Position numbers and translations under genes: made by a program. 64,000 nt of DNA from Linnemannia hyalina. Its lineage: Eukaryota > Mortierellomycota > Mortierellomycetes > Mortierellales > Mortierellaceae. Below, in pieces: positions 35,965 through 47,995 of the stretch. Below the pieces are notes generated by a model. It saw nothing but the letters and a program-made list of their open reading frames with translations. It did no database searches and was not told the DNA's origin. Where the stretch lies: assembly GCA_019671135.1 (NCBI GenBank), contig JAHRHY010000005.1:1860001-1924000 (forward strand), given 5' to 3'. Position 1 is the stretch's first letter. The number at the start of each line of letters is the position of its first letter.

Positions 35965-36495
35965 TGCGGGAAGGGCGTGTATGTGTATGTGATGTGTGCG
36001 ACTCTTATCGATCAAGAATGAAAATGGGCTGTGTTGATATGGTCTGGAGTTGAGAGCGACGGTTGCGATGAGAGTTTTTTGATCTTTGTTGGTGTATGCA
36101 ATTGAGAGTGAATGAGAAGGAAGGGAGGAAAGAAAAGAGAAGTGAAGGATGAGTAATGCGAGTGGAGTGGACTGGAGCAGAAAGAAGGAGTAAGGCTGTG
36201 CTAGCGCCGGGTGAAGGCAGGGCGACTGATAGTCGACTTTTCGGTGAGCAAGGAAGGAGAAGTGAAGAAAAGAAAAGAAGGGGAACAAAGAAAACGTAAA
36301 AAAGCAAGAAAGGAGAAAGAAAAGGGCGTTGATGGTGCCTGGAACGAGGGATCACTCCATCAGCCATCACCATATCCATATCAATCAAATCAGAACAATA
36401 ACAATCATGTAGAACCATGTCCACTATTCTTCGATAAAAAAGAAGACGACGCTATCAATAGATATTACAAGGACCGGGTGCCAGACCCTCTCTCA

Positions 36496-36534
36496 GTGTG
36501 TGTGTGTGTGTAAAATCATCATCATCATCATCAT
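36496..36534. repeat. (GT)n followed by (ATC)n microsatellites
   Basis: About eight GT units, then about six ATC units on the plus strand. Confidence 0.85.
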
Positions 36535-36857
36535 GATTGTCCCTTCAGCCCAGCTGAGAAGAAAAACTCTGACGGATTTTTTGTTGGAAATGGATGTGCT
36601 ATTCGGCTGTGCCAGGAGCACAAGAATATGGCGGGGGGCAGGAGGGGAGTGTGTTTGCAAGATAATAAAAAAGGGCACACCACGCACGAACAGTCAGCAT
36701 ACATTACATATGGAAGTATGGCTCTTCCTGTTGTTGCCTCGTGCACATCATCATCACTCACAAATGTTTGTATGCTGTGGGTCGATTATATAGGGGGTAG
36801 ACGAGCATGCCAGCTTTAGTTCTTCCGTCTCGTTTTTTCTTGGCAACAGCAAGGAAG

Positions 36858-36892
36858 GATGATGATGATGATGTCTTCTTCTTCTTCTTCTT
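36858..36892. repeat. (GAT)n and (CTT)n microsatellites
   Basis: A short GAT run followed directly by a CTT run, in the leader region of the SYLF gene. Confidence 0.8.
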
Positions 36893-37178
36893 TTCCTTCT
36901 CTTTCCCTCTCTCTTCTTACACATCATCGTCCTTTCTTCCCTCGTTCTTCTTTTTTCTTTCAACAAACACACGGCGACTAAAAGTCTTTTTTTGACCAAC
37001 CTTCCTCTTCCTCTCCCTTGCGCTCATTTTACAGAAAAATATTTTCTGGTTGTTGTTGCTCACTTTTCTCCCTCACCCCCCCTCATCGCCACCTTTCCTT
37101 CCTTTTCACTCACGCGCCATCCAGCACACACAACAAATACCACCAAACACCACCAAACACCAACAAAGCAACAACACG

Positions 37179-39391
37179 ATGTCTTTCATGGACAAGTTCA
37201 GACTCGCCGCCCAGGGTACTGCCACAAAAACAACTCTCACACTCTCGCTCATTGAACAAAAAGAGAAACCCTTGGCAGAATTACCAACTATGAAGAAATG
37301 AATTACACAGGAAAAAAGGAAAAACTGAAACATACCTGGCGTGTGTGCGATTACGATTATGTTGTTACAGAGCAAAAAAGAACGAGGCAGGGCTGGAGGC
37401 GACAATGCAAATAGGAAAGAGAGGGAAGGAGGAAAGGAAGGAAAGCAAAAGGTGAGCCGTGGGAGAAGAGGCGAGGATATGACAAAGAGAGAAGAAGAGG
37501 TTGAGGGTGAGGGGTATTATGAAGGGACACCTGCCAGTGGAAAGGACAGGAGGGTGCGGTGGCCGTTTCAGGAGGGAGGTGTATGTGTTGTGAACGTAAG
37601 GTGTGCGAAGAAGGGAGGGCTGGGCAAGAAGGAAAGCAAAGGCGAAGAAGAATACAAGACGGATTATTTTGTTGGTTTGTCGCTGTCGACGTTGTTGGTG
37701 AGAGCCAAGGCGAGGTAGAAGGGGGGCAAAATAATAAGCTTTTCGGTCAAGAAAAGCGAGAGAGAAAACGAATGGGGATATACAAGGAAAAAGAAAGGGA
37801 AGAAGAAAAGAACGAAGGAGAGATTGGTTGATGGGGGTGTAAGTGGATGAATGAAAAGAATCCTTGTCGATCGCAGACAATGGGCGGGATGCAACAGAAG
37901 AGTCAGTCTTATATTTAGAACCGAGGGTTCTTCTCTAATGGCTGGCTGGTTGGCTAGCAAACTGGCGTACACTTGTTGTAGTCGATGACTGTTGACTGTC
38001 GACAATGATATCCGCCCCCTTTTTCACTCTCACTCTCTCCCTCTCTCGACTCTCATTTTACAACACGCTATTTGCGTTTGCACAGCCGACCTTTGTTTTA
38101 CTTTCTCTCTCTCTTTCTCCTTCGCCGTTGTTCTAAGATCGGACATCATGTATTCTCTCTTTTGCTCACCGAGGTGCAGCAGAGTGCTTTGCCTTCCGCC
38201 CCCTTGTCAACCATTGATAAAATACATTAACAACTCCAACCAATGTTCAATAGAGGCAGGCAAGAAAGCTACAGAGGCTGGAAAGCGTTTCCAGGAGACC
38301 GCTACCGTCGCCACCCGCCAGATGCAAGAGTCCGCAAAGAATGCCAACATTTCCTCCCCTATCCCCGACACCAATGCTGCGGAGGACCTGAAGAAGGCCG
38401 CTCACCTCCTCAGCGGGTTTGTCGACAAGGAAGAGAACGAGGCCGGATTCGACAACATCATCCCTCCCGAGATCCTTCGCAAGGCCCGTGGCTTGGCTAT
38501 CTACACCGTCGTCAAAGCCGTAAGTGAATTCTATTCTCAAAGGAAAGGAAAGGAAAGGAAGGTGTCTTTTTCGATTTATTTACGGCACAGAGGGTGTTTA
38601 TGTTTGTGCTCAATAATGGATGTCGAAGGACACGGCGTGGCAGTGACAGTGGCGTATTATTTTTTCTATTTGTGCTGCAATGTACCTCTACGGCCATAGT
38701 CCAAACCATCCAGACAGGGATGGCTTGTACTAATATGCTTTCACATCCTGCATATGAGATACACGAGAGTAACGCGAGTGGCGTTCACGATCAATCCCTT
38801 TTTCGTGTTTTATCTTATCCGATTTAACAGTACATCTACCAACTCGAATGACAGCTAACCATACCGACAACGTACTTCTGAACATAATCATAATAGGGCT
38901 TTATTGTTAGCGCGCGTGGAGGCAGTGGTGTGGTCGTTGTCAGGAACCAGGATAACCAATGGTCTGCACCCAGCTTCATTGCCACAGGAGGCGTTGGCTT
39001 TGGTGCCTTGGCTGGAGCAGATATCACCGACATTGTCCTGGTCCTCATGACGGACGAGGCTGTCGAGACTACGTTTGTCCAGGGCGGCAGTGTGACCCTC
39101 GGCGGTGGATTGTCTGTCAGCGCTGGCCCTGTCGGTGTCGGCGGCGAGGTTGGAATGTCAGCCAACACTCAGACCACGAGCACGTCGTCGATCTACTCGT
39201 ACACAAAGTCCAAGGGTCTCTTTGCCGGAGTCTCGATCGAGGGCACTGTGCTGTTGGAGCGCAAGGAGGCCAATGCCGCCTTCTACGGACGCGCCATCTC
39301 TGCCGCCGAGATTCTCCGTACCATTCCCCAGCCTCCCGAGGCCCTGGAGCTCTACACTGTGATCGAGAAGGGACTCAGCCGCGAGCTCTAG
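37179..39391 (+). CDS. SYLF-domain (Ysc84/SH3YL1-type) lipid-binding protein
   Basis: Three exons (37179-37215, 38260-38519, 38897-39391) give 263 residues beginning MSFMDKFRLAAQGKKATEAGKRF. The SYLF domain runs from IPPEILRKARGLAIYTVVKAGFIVSARGG through GVGFGALAGADITDIVLVL to KGLFAGVSIEG. SYLF domains bind phosphoinositides and, in yeast Ysc84, actin at endocytic sites. Here there is no SH3 domain, which is common for filamentous fungal members. The first intron is 1,044 bp and contains a second CT-rich leader and an in-frame ATG at 38148 that reads straight into exon 2, so an alternative first exon is possible (37 extra residues from MYSLFCSPRC). Confidence 0.87.
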
Positions 39392-39893
39392 GGACATCAT
39401 CCTGTACCAGAGCAACTTTCCCATGTACTCCACTCCAGTTCACTCTGATGTTTTATCTGTCGTATATTTGGTCGTACTTGGCTACCATGCACACATTCGC
39501 ACGCGCACGCGAACGCACGTTGTTGTTCAAGGAATAAAAAAAACACGAAGGAAAAACGCGCTTGTTAGTAAATGTGTGCTCATGCGTAATGCGCGATTTG
39601 TTGCTCCACAGGGTTGTGTCCTTTTGCTTATCCGCTTATCCAACCATCCTCGATGCCCTTTCCCTCACTGTCTCCCTTTCCCCGTCTGCTTGAAATCGGA
39701 CTCCTCTCACTTCTTTTATTTTTTTCTTTTTCCTTTCCCTTTTCTTGATATTGCTCCCCATTCCATCCGCTTCCACTACTCATTCATCACCTACTGTTGG
39801 AACACTGCCATTCACTCTCACCCTCCACAAGGACTCAACCACAAAGGGACTTAACCAACAAACAACAACTAGAAATAAAGAGGAAGACTAACC
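39392..39893. other. intergenic, promoter of the anoctamin gene
   Basis: About 500 bp. A T/C-rich leader from 39640 becomes A-rich just before the ATG at 39894. No other feature. Confidence 0.4.
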
Positions 39894-42588
39894 ATGGCCA
39901 CCTTCCGATTCTTCGACATCTACTCGTCCACCGTCCAGGCCCATGTCAAGACCGACAAGGACATCTCCGAGGACCTGTATAAACACACCAACCCCAGAAC
40001 CCTCGACGTCTACGCAGACCTTGTCCTCGTCTTCAAGTACAAGCAACCCAGCCTCAAGGAGGCCACTGTCTCTAAGCCAGAGTACGAGCAAAAGACCCTT
40101 GCTGCTTATCAGGAAGTGCTGATCAGCCTTACACGCGTTGGACTCCAATACGAGACTCGGCCCAGTGGAAGCGACACTCTTTTCATCTTTATCCTCTGCC
40201 CGTGGGCTGTTCTGAAACGCGAGGCCACTCGTGCCAGGTAAACCGGAGTGTGCGCCTTTTTCTTCTCACCCCATGTGCTGGGTTATGTCAGTAATGCCAT
40301 ACCAGAGATTGGACCAGTTCGATTGACGTGGATTCCTTTTGTTTTTCCTTGTAATAGCATCAATGACTGGCTGGCTGGAGTCAAAGTCGCCGATACGAGC
40401 GAGACAGAGCAGTTGCTTCAGCCGGCAAAGGAGCGCGACCAGTCGCTGGATGAACTCTCAGAGTCGGATCGCCTTCGCTTAATCTCGGACCTTATCACCA
40501 ATTTGCATAGCGAGGGAGGCGCTGGTATCCATCCTAGCCATCACGATTATGTCGATAGCATCCTCCCTTTGCATGACAAGGCTTTCAACAAGGTACGATT
40601 GCAGGAAACCAAGCGGGGACACAATTGACGGGTGAATGACGATGTGTTACCTCAGATTTCTCTTTTTTTTGGACCTTTGGATCTCGTCCAGTCAGTTTCG
40701 TTGCTACTCACGTCACCATCGATTTATTTATCTGACCCGCCTCTTCAACTCCTTACAACGAACAGTCGTGGCTCAAGTCGTGGTCAAAGAAGGTGATTGT
40801 GAACGAGCAGGATCTGTCGCGTGTCCGGGATCACTTTGGCGAAAAGGTCGCTTATTACTTTGAGTTCCTCCAGTACTACTTCCAATGGCTCACTGTCCCC
40901 ACCGCCCTCGGAATCCTCGTCCACTTCTTCGGAACCTCCTTCTCAATCTTCTACGGAGTCTTTGTTATCATCTGGGCCGCCTTCTTCACCGAAACCTGGA
41001 AGCGTCGCGAAAAGGAATTGGCGCTCTTGTGGAAGGTCCAAAATGTCTCCAAGACCGAGCAGAGACGACCTTCGTTCAAGGGAACCATGGCAACAGATCC
41101 CGTCACTGGAGAGATGGTCCCCTTCTTTTCTCCCTGGAAGCGATGGACCCGCAAGTTGCTCGGTATCCCCGTTGTCCTCGGAGGCGCCCTTGCTTTGACT
41201 ACCGTAATCAGCGCTGTCTTTGGAATTGAGGTCTTCTTGACCAACTATTACGACGGCTACTTGAAGGAGTATTTGGTGCGTTTATTTGTCTGTGTTGTTG
41301 TTGCCGCTGTCGGTATATTTGAATGCTATTACTTCACCGTTGGAGTCATTAACGCATTTTATACAAACTTTATAGATATATGCACCCATGGTCTTATATT
41401 CTCTTGCTATCCCTAACGTTGCAGCGATCTGCAAGTCTGTTTCGTACCGCCTGACCGAGTACGAGAACTACGAGACTCGTGGCAGCCACGAGTACCACCT
41501 TATGCAGAAGGTGTTCATTTTCAACGCCCTGACCAGCTACATGTCGATCCTGTTGACGGCCTATGTCTATATCCCCTACGGCCCTCAAGTCATCTCAACT
41601 TTCCAGGCTCATGGAATTTCCTTCTCTTCAGCCACAATCGACCCTCACATGCTCCAGACCCGGTTGAAGGCCTTTATGATCACCACTCAGGCCATTAGCT
41701 TTGCGACCGAGACCATCGTTCCTTGGTTGACTAGACGTGCCAAGGTCGGGGCTGTCAAGATCCAGAAGGAGGTGGCAGAAAAGTTGCATCGCGATACACA
41801 TGAGGATGGTTCCTTGACCGTCCTCGAGGATTCCGAAGATGCCAAGAAGTTTTTGAAGCGTGTCCAGAAGCAGGCTGACTTGCCCGAGTACGACATCAAT
41901 GAGGACTATGCCGAGATGGTTTTACAGGTAAGAAAGGCGTCCTTTGTCACAGGATGGTTGCGGACTTTATTATAATTTTGCACCCCACCCGCCATTTTTG
42001 CTTACCATTATTCATTCGCATTATTTTTAGTTTGGATATGTATCGTTGTTCAGTGTTATTTGGCCATTGACGGGTCTCTGCGCTCTTGTCAACAACTGGG
42101 TCGAGTTGAGATCAGATGCTGCCAAGATCAGCTACAACGCCCGTCGTCCCATCCCCTCCCGTACCGACACCATTGGGCCTTGGTTGGATAACCTCCAGCA
42201 CATTGCCTGGTTCTCGTCCTTGACCAACGCCTCGATCCTTTACTTGTTCCATGGCACCATCGACTCTGCTGACAACCATGGACCTCGTTTGGGACTCGGT
42301 ATGCTTCTATTCACGCTTTTGGTCTCGGAGCACGCTTACCTCGCGTTGAGGATGGTTGTTGGATTGGTTTTGGACAGTATCCCTACTGAGGCTGAGCTCG
42401 ATGTTCGTCGGAGGGAGTTTGGTGTTAAGCGCAGCTGGTTGTCGCGTCTTGGTGATGCGATTGGGATCAACTCTGTGGGTGGTGTCAGTGGGTTGGCGAA
42501 GCGGGCGGACGAGACTGTTGATCTGAGCGCGCAGTTGGAGAATGATTTTGGTGTTCAGGCCATCCGCTCCAACCTCAAGACAAATTAA
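39894..42588 (+). CDS. anoctamin/TMEM16 family protein, IST2-like
   Basis: Five exons (39894-40237, 40358-40592, 40766-41275, 41376-41927, 42031-42588) join in phase to 732 residues. The N-terminal cytosolic domain is followed by about ten hydrophobic segments. The anoctamin core is visible: FGEKVAYYFEFLQYYFQWL, ETWKRREKELALLW, YENYETRGSHEYHLMQKVFIFNALTSYMS, and EMVLQFGYVSLFSVIWPL followed by NNWVELRSDAAKISY. The glutamates and aspartates expected for Ca2+ binding lie in these last segments. Fungal anoctamins act as lipid scramblases or, like yeast Ist2, as ER-plasma membrane tethers. The C-terminal 75 residues lack a long basic Ist2-type tail, so scramblase-like function is the better guess. 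Confidence 0.9.
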
Positions 42589-42690
42589 ATGTCATTGACA
42601 TGGGCCACTGGAGGCACGAACGTGCGAGAGTCTGAATCTGAATAAACATATATGTATCTTAACGATGCATTAAATTTGATAATGATCTAG

Positions 42691-42764
42691 CTAAAATGAA
42701 CTAGACCCACTGGGGAGGTGCAGAGGGTAGAAAGAATGATCCAGCCGATTTGCTGCAGTTTTTA

Positions 42765-42804
<40 letters not shown>

Positions 42805-45800
42805 GGGTGAAAGTCGATAGGGTCGAAAGGGGGCGAGGGTGATCTTTTGGCTTGACAGGATGTTAGAGGAACCTGCCACGGCGATGTTCACGGCGGCGTT
42901 GGAGTCACGACCCTGCGTGGCCTTCTTGGCCTTGAACCGTGGACAGTCCCAGTTTCGGCATACAACAGCTCCATGAAGGCGGACTTGTTTGGTCTCTCCA
43001 TTCTGAGCTCGAGTTGCTCGAGCCAATTCCACAGGTTGGAAACAGGCTGAGCTTACCTGGCTGGTCCTGTGCTCGTTCGTGTGGGCGACCACACCATATT
43101 GGCGGTGCTGATGACATAACTTTCCGCCACCGCGTTTGGAATGACCCTTCAGACGTGAGCCAACGCATGATCCACCCGTCCCATGTAAGATAATGGGAAG
43201 GATCTGGACTTTCTCAGGGTCTATCACGTAAGGAAATGAAATAATAAAGCACCAAAAAATGTTGGAATGTGCTCCTTAACCATAATAAAGCAGCAGAACA
43301 TGTCAGATGCTTTCTCAAGTTACCAGTATCCTTCTTGTCATCAGTTGTTGTCGCCTCCTCCTCCATTTCGCTCAACCCCTCGTCTGTCTCGATGGTCTTG
43401 GCCTTGAGCATCCGCCGGATCTCCTTGTGAACTTCCGTCTTGATACCCCGCCTTTGCACTGCAGCCAGAGTGGCGTATGTTCGCCTTGTCCTCAAGCGCT
43501 GGGGTTTTGCCTGGCGTCGTCTCTTGTTTGATGAGAAAAACGTGCGTGAATCCCGCCTGGCTTGTCTTCGGACCTCTTGGGCAGTATTAATCTCGTCAAG
43601 TGTGGTTGCGGTCGAGATAGGAGTGTCGGAAAGACGCTGAACAGCGGCCCGAGCCGCTTTGGAGACATCACAATCTGCCGCCAAATCCCGCTCACGGCTC
43701 CTTGCATGCTTCCGACTAAAAGAAAGGTCGTCCAACAAAGGCGCCATTATCCTGCTGACCGGTGGTAGATCCACAACTGCCTCCGCCAGTGACTCTGATT
43801 CATCCTCTGTCTTCAGCATGTCGTAGTCTGGCACAGCCATTCCAAGTAAAAACGTGCCGCAATGAGAACGACGAAAAAAAAACTCTCATACAAGAGCCCA
43901 TAAACAACCGAATTATCTTGCCGTTTAAATTACCTGCGAGCGCACCAAATGGATTAAGAGTTTCAAAGTACTGACGAATGTACTGTGACACTTGCCCATG
44001 CGTGAGTGTCGCCGAGACCTGCATAACTGACAGTCCAGGGTCGTCTGAGCTGAATCCGAACACCTTGTTAGAGTCTGCTCCAGCCGATTCGAAAATGCTG
44101 TTCAGATGAAGTGATTCCGTCCGATCCTCCAAAGCGGGCTGCTCCCAAGTAATGATGGTCCTGCGTGGAGGTGCTGCTGGTTCGATGCTAGGTTTAGTTG
44201 TGCTCACTTTGTTAAAGGCGTACACCTCAGAGCGTGTAGACTTCAACTCGAACTGGTGCTGAGCCCAATCGTTCCAGGCTTTGCTTGCAACGCGGCGGTT
44301 CTTGTACAGCTTTTCGTATGCCTCATGCCGGGCTTGGTCTTGTTGAGCCGGGTCCACTGAATCATCTACTCCCTCTGACAATGCCTTGACAATCCTGGAG
44401 GCATCCAGTCTCTCGTTCTCCGCTTGGAGATATGTCTTCGAACGGTTCTTTTGATCTGCCTCCAAAGTGGAAAGACGTTCCTGAGCCTGCTTGGCCTTTT
44501 CCTTGGCAATTTCCCGGGTTACTCCAATGCGCTCGCCCTCCCTAGGCCAATCAGTGCCTCCGCGTGTCCGTTTCGAGCCTTTCTTCTTCCGCTCTTCCAC
44601 CAGCTCGCTGCGCACAGGCGCGCCGGATCCCCGTTCTTGACCCGCCGGTACGACGTCGCCAAGGACATGGATCGTGTGTCTGTCGACGTATGTGAAGCTA
44701 TGGTGCACAAATAACCAATTCATTAGTGACCTTTCATCTACTGACAAAAAAAGGCATAGAAAGAGAACCATAACACCTCATATCAATAGGAAACCTTACC
44801 TTTCGGCAAAGACTAGGGCTCTTCTGTCGCACATGTCGCGAACAAGATTCATGTTAAAAAAACATTCGAAAAGGGTGTGGGCATGGATCCCAGCCTTGGG
44901 AATGGACGTCACAATCGTATTTTGGGCTACGTGTGGGTCAGAGTGTCTGTTGGTAGATGCGCACAATGCTTCGTAGAGGCCGGCAGCTCCAAAAGGAATA
45001 GCATAAAGAGATCCGACGCTCGGCGACGGGGAGATCTTTCGGGTGAAGGCCGGATATCCCCCGATACGTAGCAGCTGGTTTGCAATCAAGACAATACCGA
45101 TTCCGGTGGCGATATGGGGCGTAGGCGACGTCGTTCCGCCCGTCGTCTTGGATCGTCTTGTCGGGACATAATCACGCAGTACTTCGACGGTGTCAATAAC
45201 CGCCTCACACTCTGTGTCCGTCACTGCATCAGGTCGATGGAAACAATCCCTGACTCGCTCAACTGTCAGTGCACCCTGAATCGATGGGGACTCCAATAAC
45301 ATCTTTGTTACGGCTTGTATGGCCTTCAGGTGAGCTCGCGAGGGTTCCTTCACATGAACAGTAGGGTCTAAGTGACATACATTGAAAAAACGAATGTAAG
45401 GATTCGCATGCAAAAAAAAACCAACCAACATCACTTTTCAGCAATCATCTAGGTGAAATGCAATGACCGTCTTACCAGAACTAGATTGTTGCTCCTCTTG
45501 CTCCTGCTCTGCCTGGTCACTTGCCTCATCAAGATCTTCATGGGGTGCTGGGGTGGTCGTATCACGTGAACACTGCTGTCTAGTTAAGCGGCCCTGGAAT
45601 GATAGGTTGCCGTTGACCCGTTCTGGTTCCGACTTGGCATGGCGGCGTTGAAGCGACAGTAGGTGTTGGAAACGATTCAGATCCATGTATCCAGATTGTG
45701 CCTGTTGGAGCTCCCTGCCAAGAATGTTCTGAGAGCGCTCCACATCATCCTTCCACGCCTTGCGAGAATACCGAGTGGTGGGTTGGTTCAACTTCTCCGA

Positions 45801-47591
45801 GTTCTTTTCACCAGCGGCATGGGTTGATGTGAAGTACTTGTCCTCGCGCAATGGTGCCAAGCGAAATCTGAGCGAGAAGCGAAGGAGATAGTCCATCGCC
45901 GTACTGATCAATGAGCCCGTCCAAAGATTCTCAATCGCGGTAGCCATTTGATGCCGGATGTCACAAACCAAGTTCGAAAGGCCGAGTAAAGGATGGTCAC
46001 CGGCCGCCGTTGTTCGTCCTTGAGGGTATATACGAGTGACCCCATCCTGTTCCACCATAACATCTGCCAAATGAGTCCACAAAGGGTGCTGTTCCCGTGA
46101 ACTTGCCGGTGGACCGTCAGGCCCCAGAAATCGTGCATACAGGTATCCTAAGTGCTCGTAGTTCAACAAGCTCTGGAGGTCGTCCACCCATAGGTTTTTA
46201 GTCTCGTTAGGCTGAGATACCAGCCTCTCCTGTAATCCAGCGGGTAGAGGTGACACCAAAAGTGTAGGTGAAACAGGACTCCGGGGTTCGAAACTTATTG
46301 GCAGAAGGTGCATGACGTCAAATGTCGGACTGGATGGGGTTATCGTAGAAGACGAAGATGGTTGAACCGTGTGCTGTTGGGCCACCTATTAAAAAACATA
46401 TATTCATCTAGTCAGTTTTTGGCAGCTCACACCAAAACAAATACGAACATGGTGAATAGGCGACTACTGTATTTACCAACAAAGTCGTCTTCATAGCCAG
46501 GGCATAGAGTTCATCGGCCATGTCCGTGAGGGCCACTTGATTCGACTCGAACAAGTCTGCGACAATGTCGGCGTGCTCAGTCAGTGACAGTGACAGGAGG
46601 TTGTTGAGCGATACCGGGAATGTGTAACATCGGCGTTTTTCGCGATCCTTTGCCTCTTGCTGAACTGCAGATTCCTCCTCGGGGGTCAGAGAAGCTGCAT
46701 CACCGTCCTCGTCCTGAACAAGACCGAGGACCTTTGTTTGCTCCATATCCATCGGAGCTGACGACGAGCCTTCGCCGCCATCAGACTGCTCTCCCGCTCT
46801 GGATACCGGCGCCCCGTATTTATCACGACATAACGAGACTGCCCTCATCCAGGACGTTTCGTATACGCTTCCGAGTGTTGAATTGTACTCCAGCTTGCAG
46901 AATCCTGTCCCCTGCCGATGCCGGACATCCTGTTTAGTGAGGTGACTCAGTCCTGGACGGGCAATGGCTCGCGCATATCCCCGATCACACAGTCCAAGAG
47001 GTGCTCGCGCGTTTGCGGTGATATCGCCTAGAATCTGCACCTTGACTTTGTCCGACATACATTCATCGAGACTCGCTGCCTTTCGCTTCTTACTCAATTC
47101 CACTTTCTTGTGAAGCTTCTCAGCAACCTTCTCCTCGATATACTCGACACCATATCGTAAGAACAAAAAAGGCATAATACGACTGGAATGTTAATTTCGA
47201 TTCGAATCAACGGAATGCCAATGACAATGCACAGAGTTCATAAAATGATGCCTCTTACCAAGCGACATGGAAGTCCTCTTTGCATGCATCTCGCGCTTCT
47301 GTTGTAATCGTCTGGGGAGCTCGTTGTACCCATTCTCTTTTCTCGTGTCGATAGGACGCAAACGGGATGAATCCGTCCGGTGTAAAAGGAGGAAAGGGGT
47401 CAAGAGTGCGAGATGTGGAGGTGGTGGAGAGTAAAAAACGGAGTGGAAGAAAAGTAAGAAAAGAGGAGAAAGGATATCAAAGGGGACAGGTGACAAAGAC
47501 TTGACTGATGGATACGTACCGCGACTTGACCAATCACAACACAGCGACGATGCCGACAAAAGGGCAGAGTAACCACACGCGCACAATTCAT
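42691..47591 (-). CDS. Fanzor/TnpB-like RuvC nuclease, gene A (about 1,371 aa)
   Basis: Eight exons fit in phase: 47520-47591, 47259-47341, 46477-47182, 45476-46385, 44800-45367, 43934-44697, 43324-43806 and 42691-43220. The C-terminal third has the TnpB/Fanzor order. RuvC-I is GFSSDDPGLSVM near residue 997. A basic bridge-like region contains RRRQAKPQRLRTRR. The strand PIILHGTGG precedes TNEHRTSQ (Glu1245, in the place of the shifted catalytic glutamate described for Fanzors). A zinc ribbon includes VCRNWDCP, and RuvC-III is GRDSNAAVNIA with Asp1301. The 990 residues before RuvC-I have no recognised domain. One ribbon cysteine appears to be Ser (SQVSSAC). The tail has a run of twelve Asn encoded by a microsatellite. 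Exons 1-2 are the least certain: the second acceptor is GAG. It could equally be called a domesticated or free-standing Fanzor. Confidence 0.72.
42768..42805. repeat. (TTG)n microsatellite, encodes poly-Asn in gene A
   Basis: About twelve TTG units. On the minus strand in the gene A frame this is AAC/AAT-type Asn codons close to the C-terminus. Confidence 0.85.
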
Positions 47592-47995
47592 GGGAGCGTA
47601 CAATCATAGCAGCAGGTAGTTCCTAAGTACATAGCTCCCACATTCAATAAAACAACAGTCTCCAAACACACTCGCCCAACCTTGTTACATGATGACTGAG
47701 AACTGTGTGATAGCGAAGGGGAGGGGCGGAGAGGATCATCTTGCTTGTATGTATTATGTGTGCTTATTTCGCGCGCGCTGCGCGCGCCTCTTTTTATTTA
47801 ATAACATGTCACTTTTTCGATTAATTTCTGATTTTCTACGTTTTTCCATTTTTTTTCCATGCAAGAGTATCACCACCACTGGTTAGGTCTCACTGGACCC
47901 TTTTTTCCAAATCAAGGAGGGAAATGCAGTGAACCTCTTTTATCCCTTAATCCGTAGAAGGGGATAATGTAAACTATAGTTTCTATCTATAGAGG
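47592..47995. other. intergenic between genes B and A, with a GC-rich hairpin
   Basis: Lies just 3' of the Fanzor-like gene B and 5' of gene A. Positions 47771-47787 form a perfect GC-alternating hairpin (about 7-bp stem, 3-nt loop). At 47939-47968 the arms TTATCCCTT and AAGGGGATAA form a second imperfect inverted repeat. In characterised Fanzor loci the guide RNA is encoded at or beyond the 3' end of the nuclease gene, so this is the place to look, but nothing here proves it. Confidence 0.35.

Larger units (their letters stand above)
35965..37178. other. divergent intergenic region with microsatellites
   Basis: About 1.2 kb. CT-rich leaders lie on both outer sides (minus strand 36010-36290, plus strand 36960-37178). 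In between are simple repeats listed separately. No protein gene supported. Confidence 0.45.
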
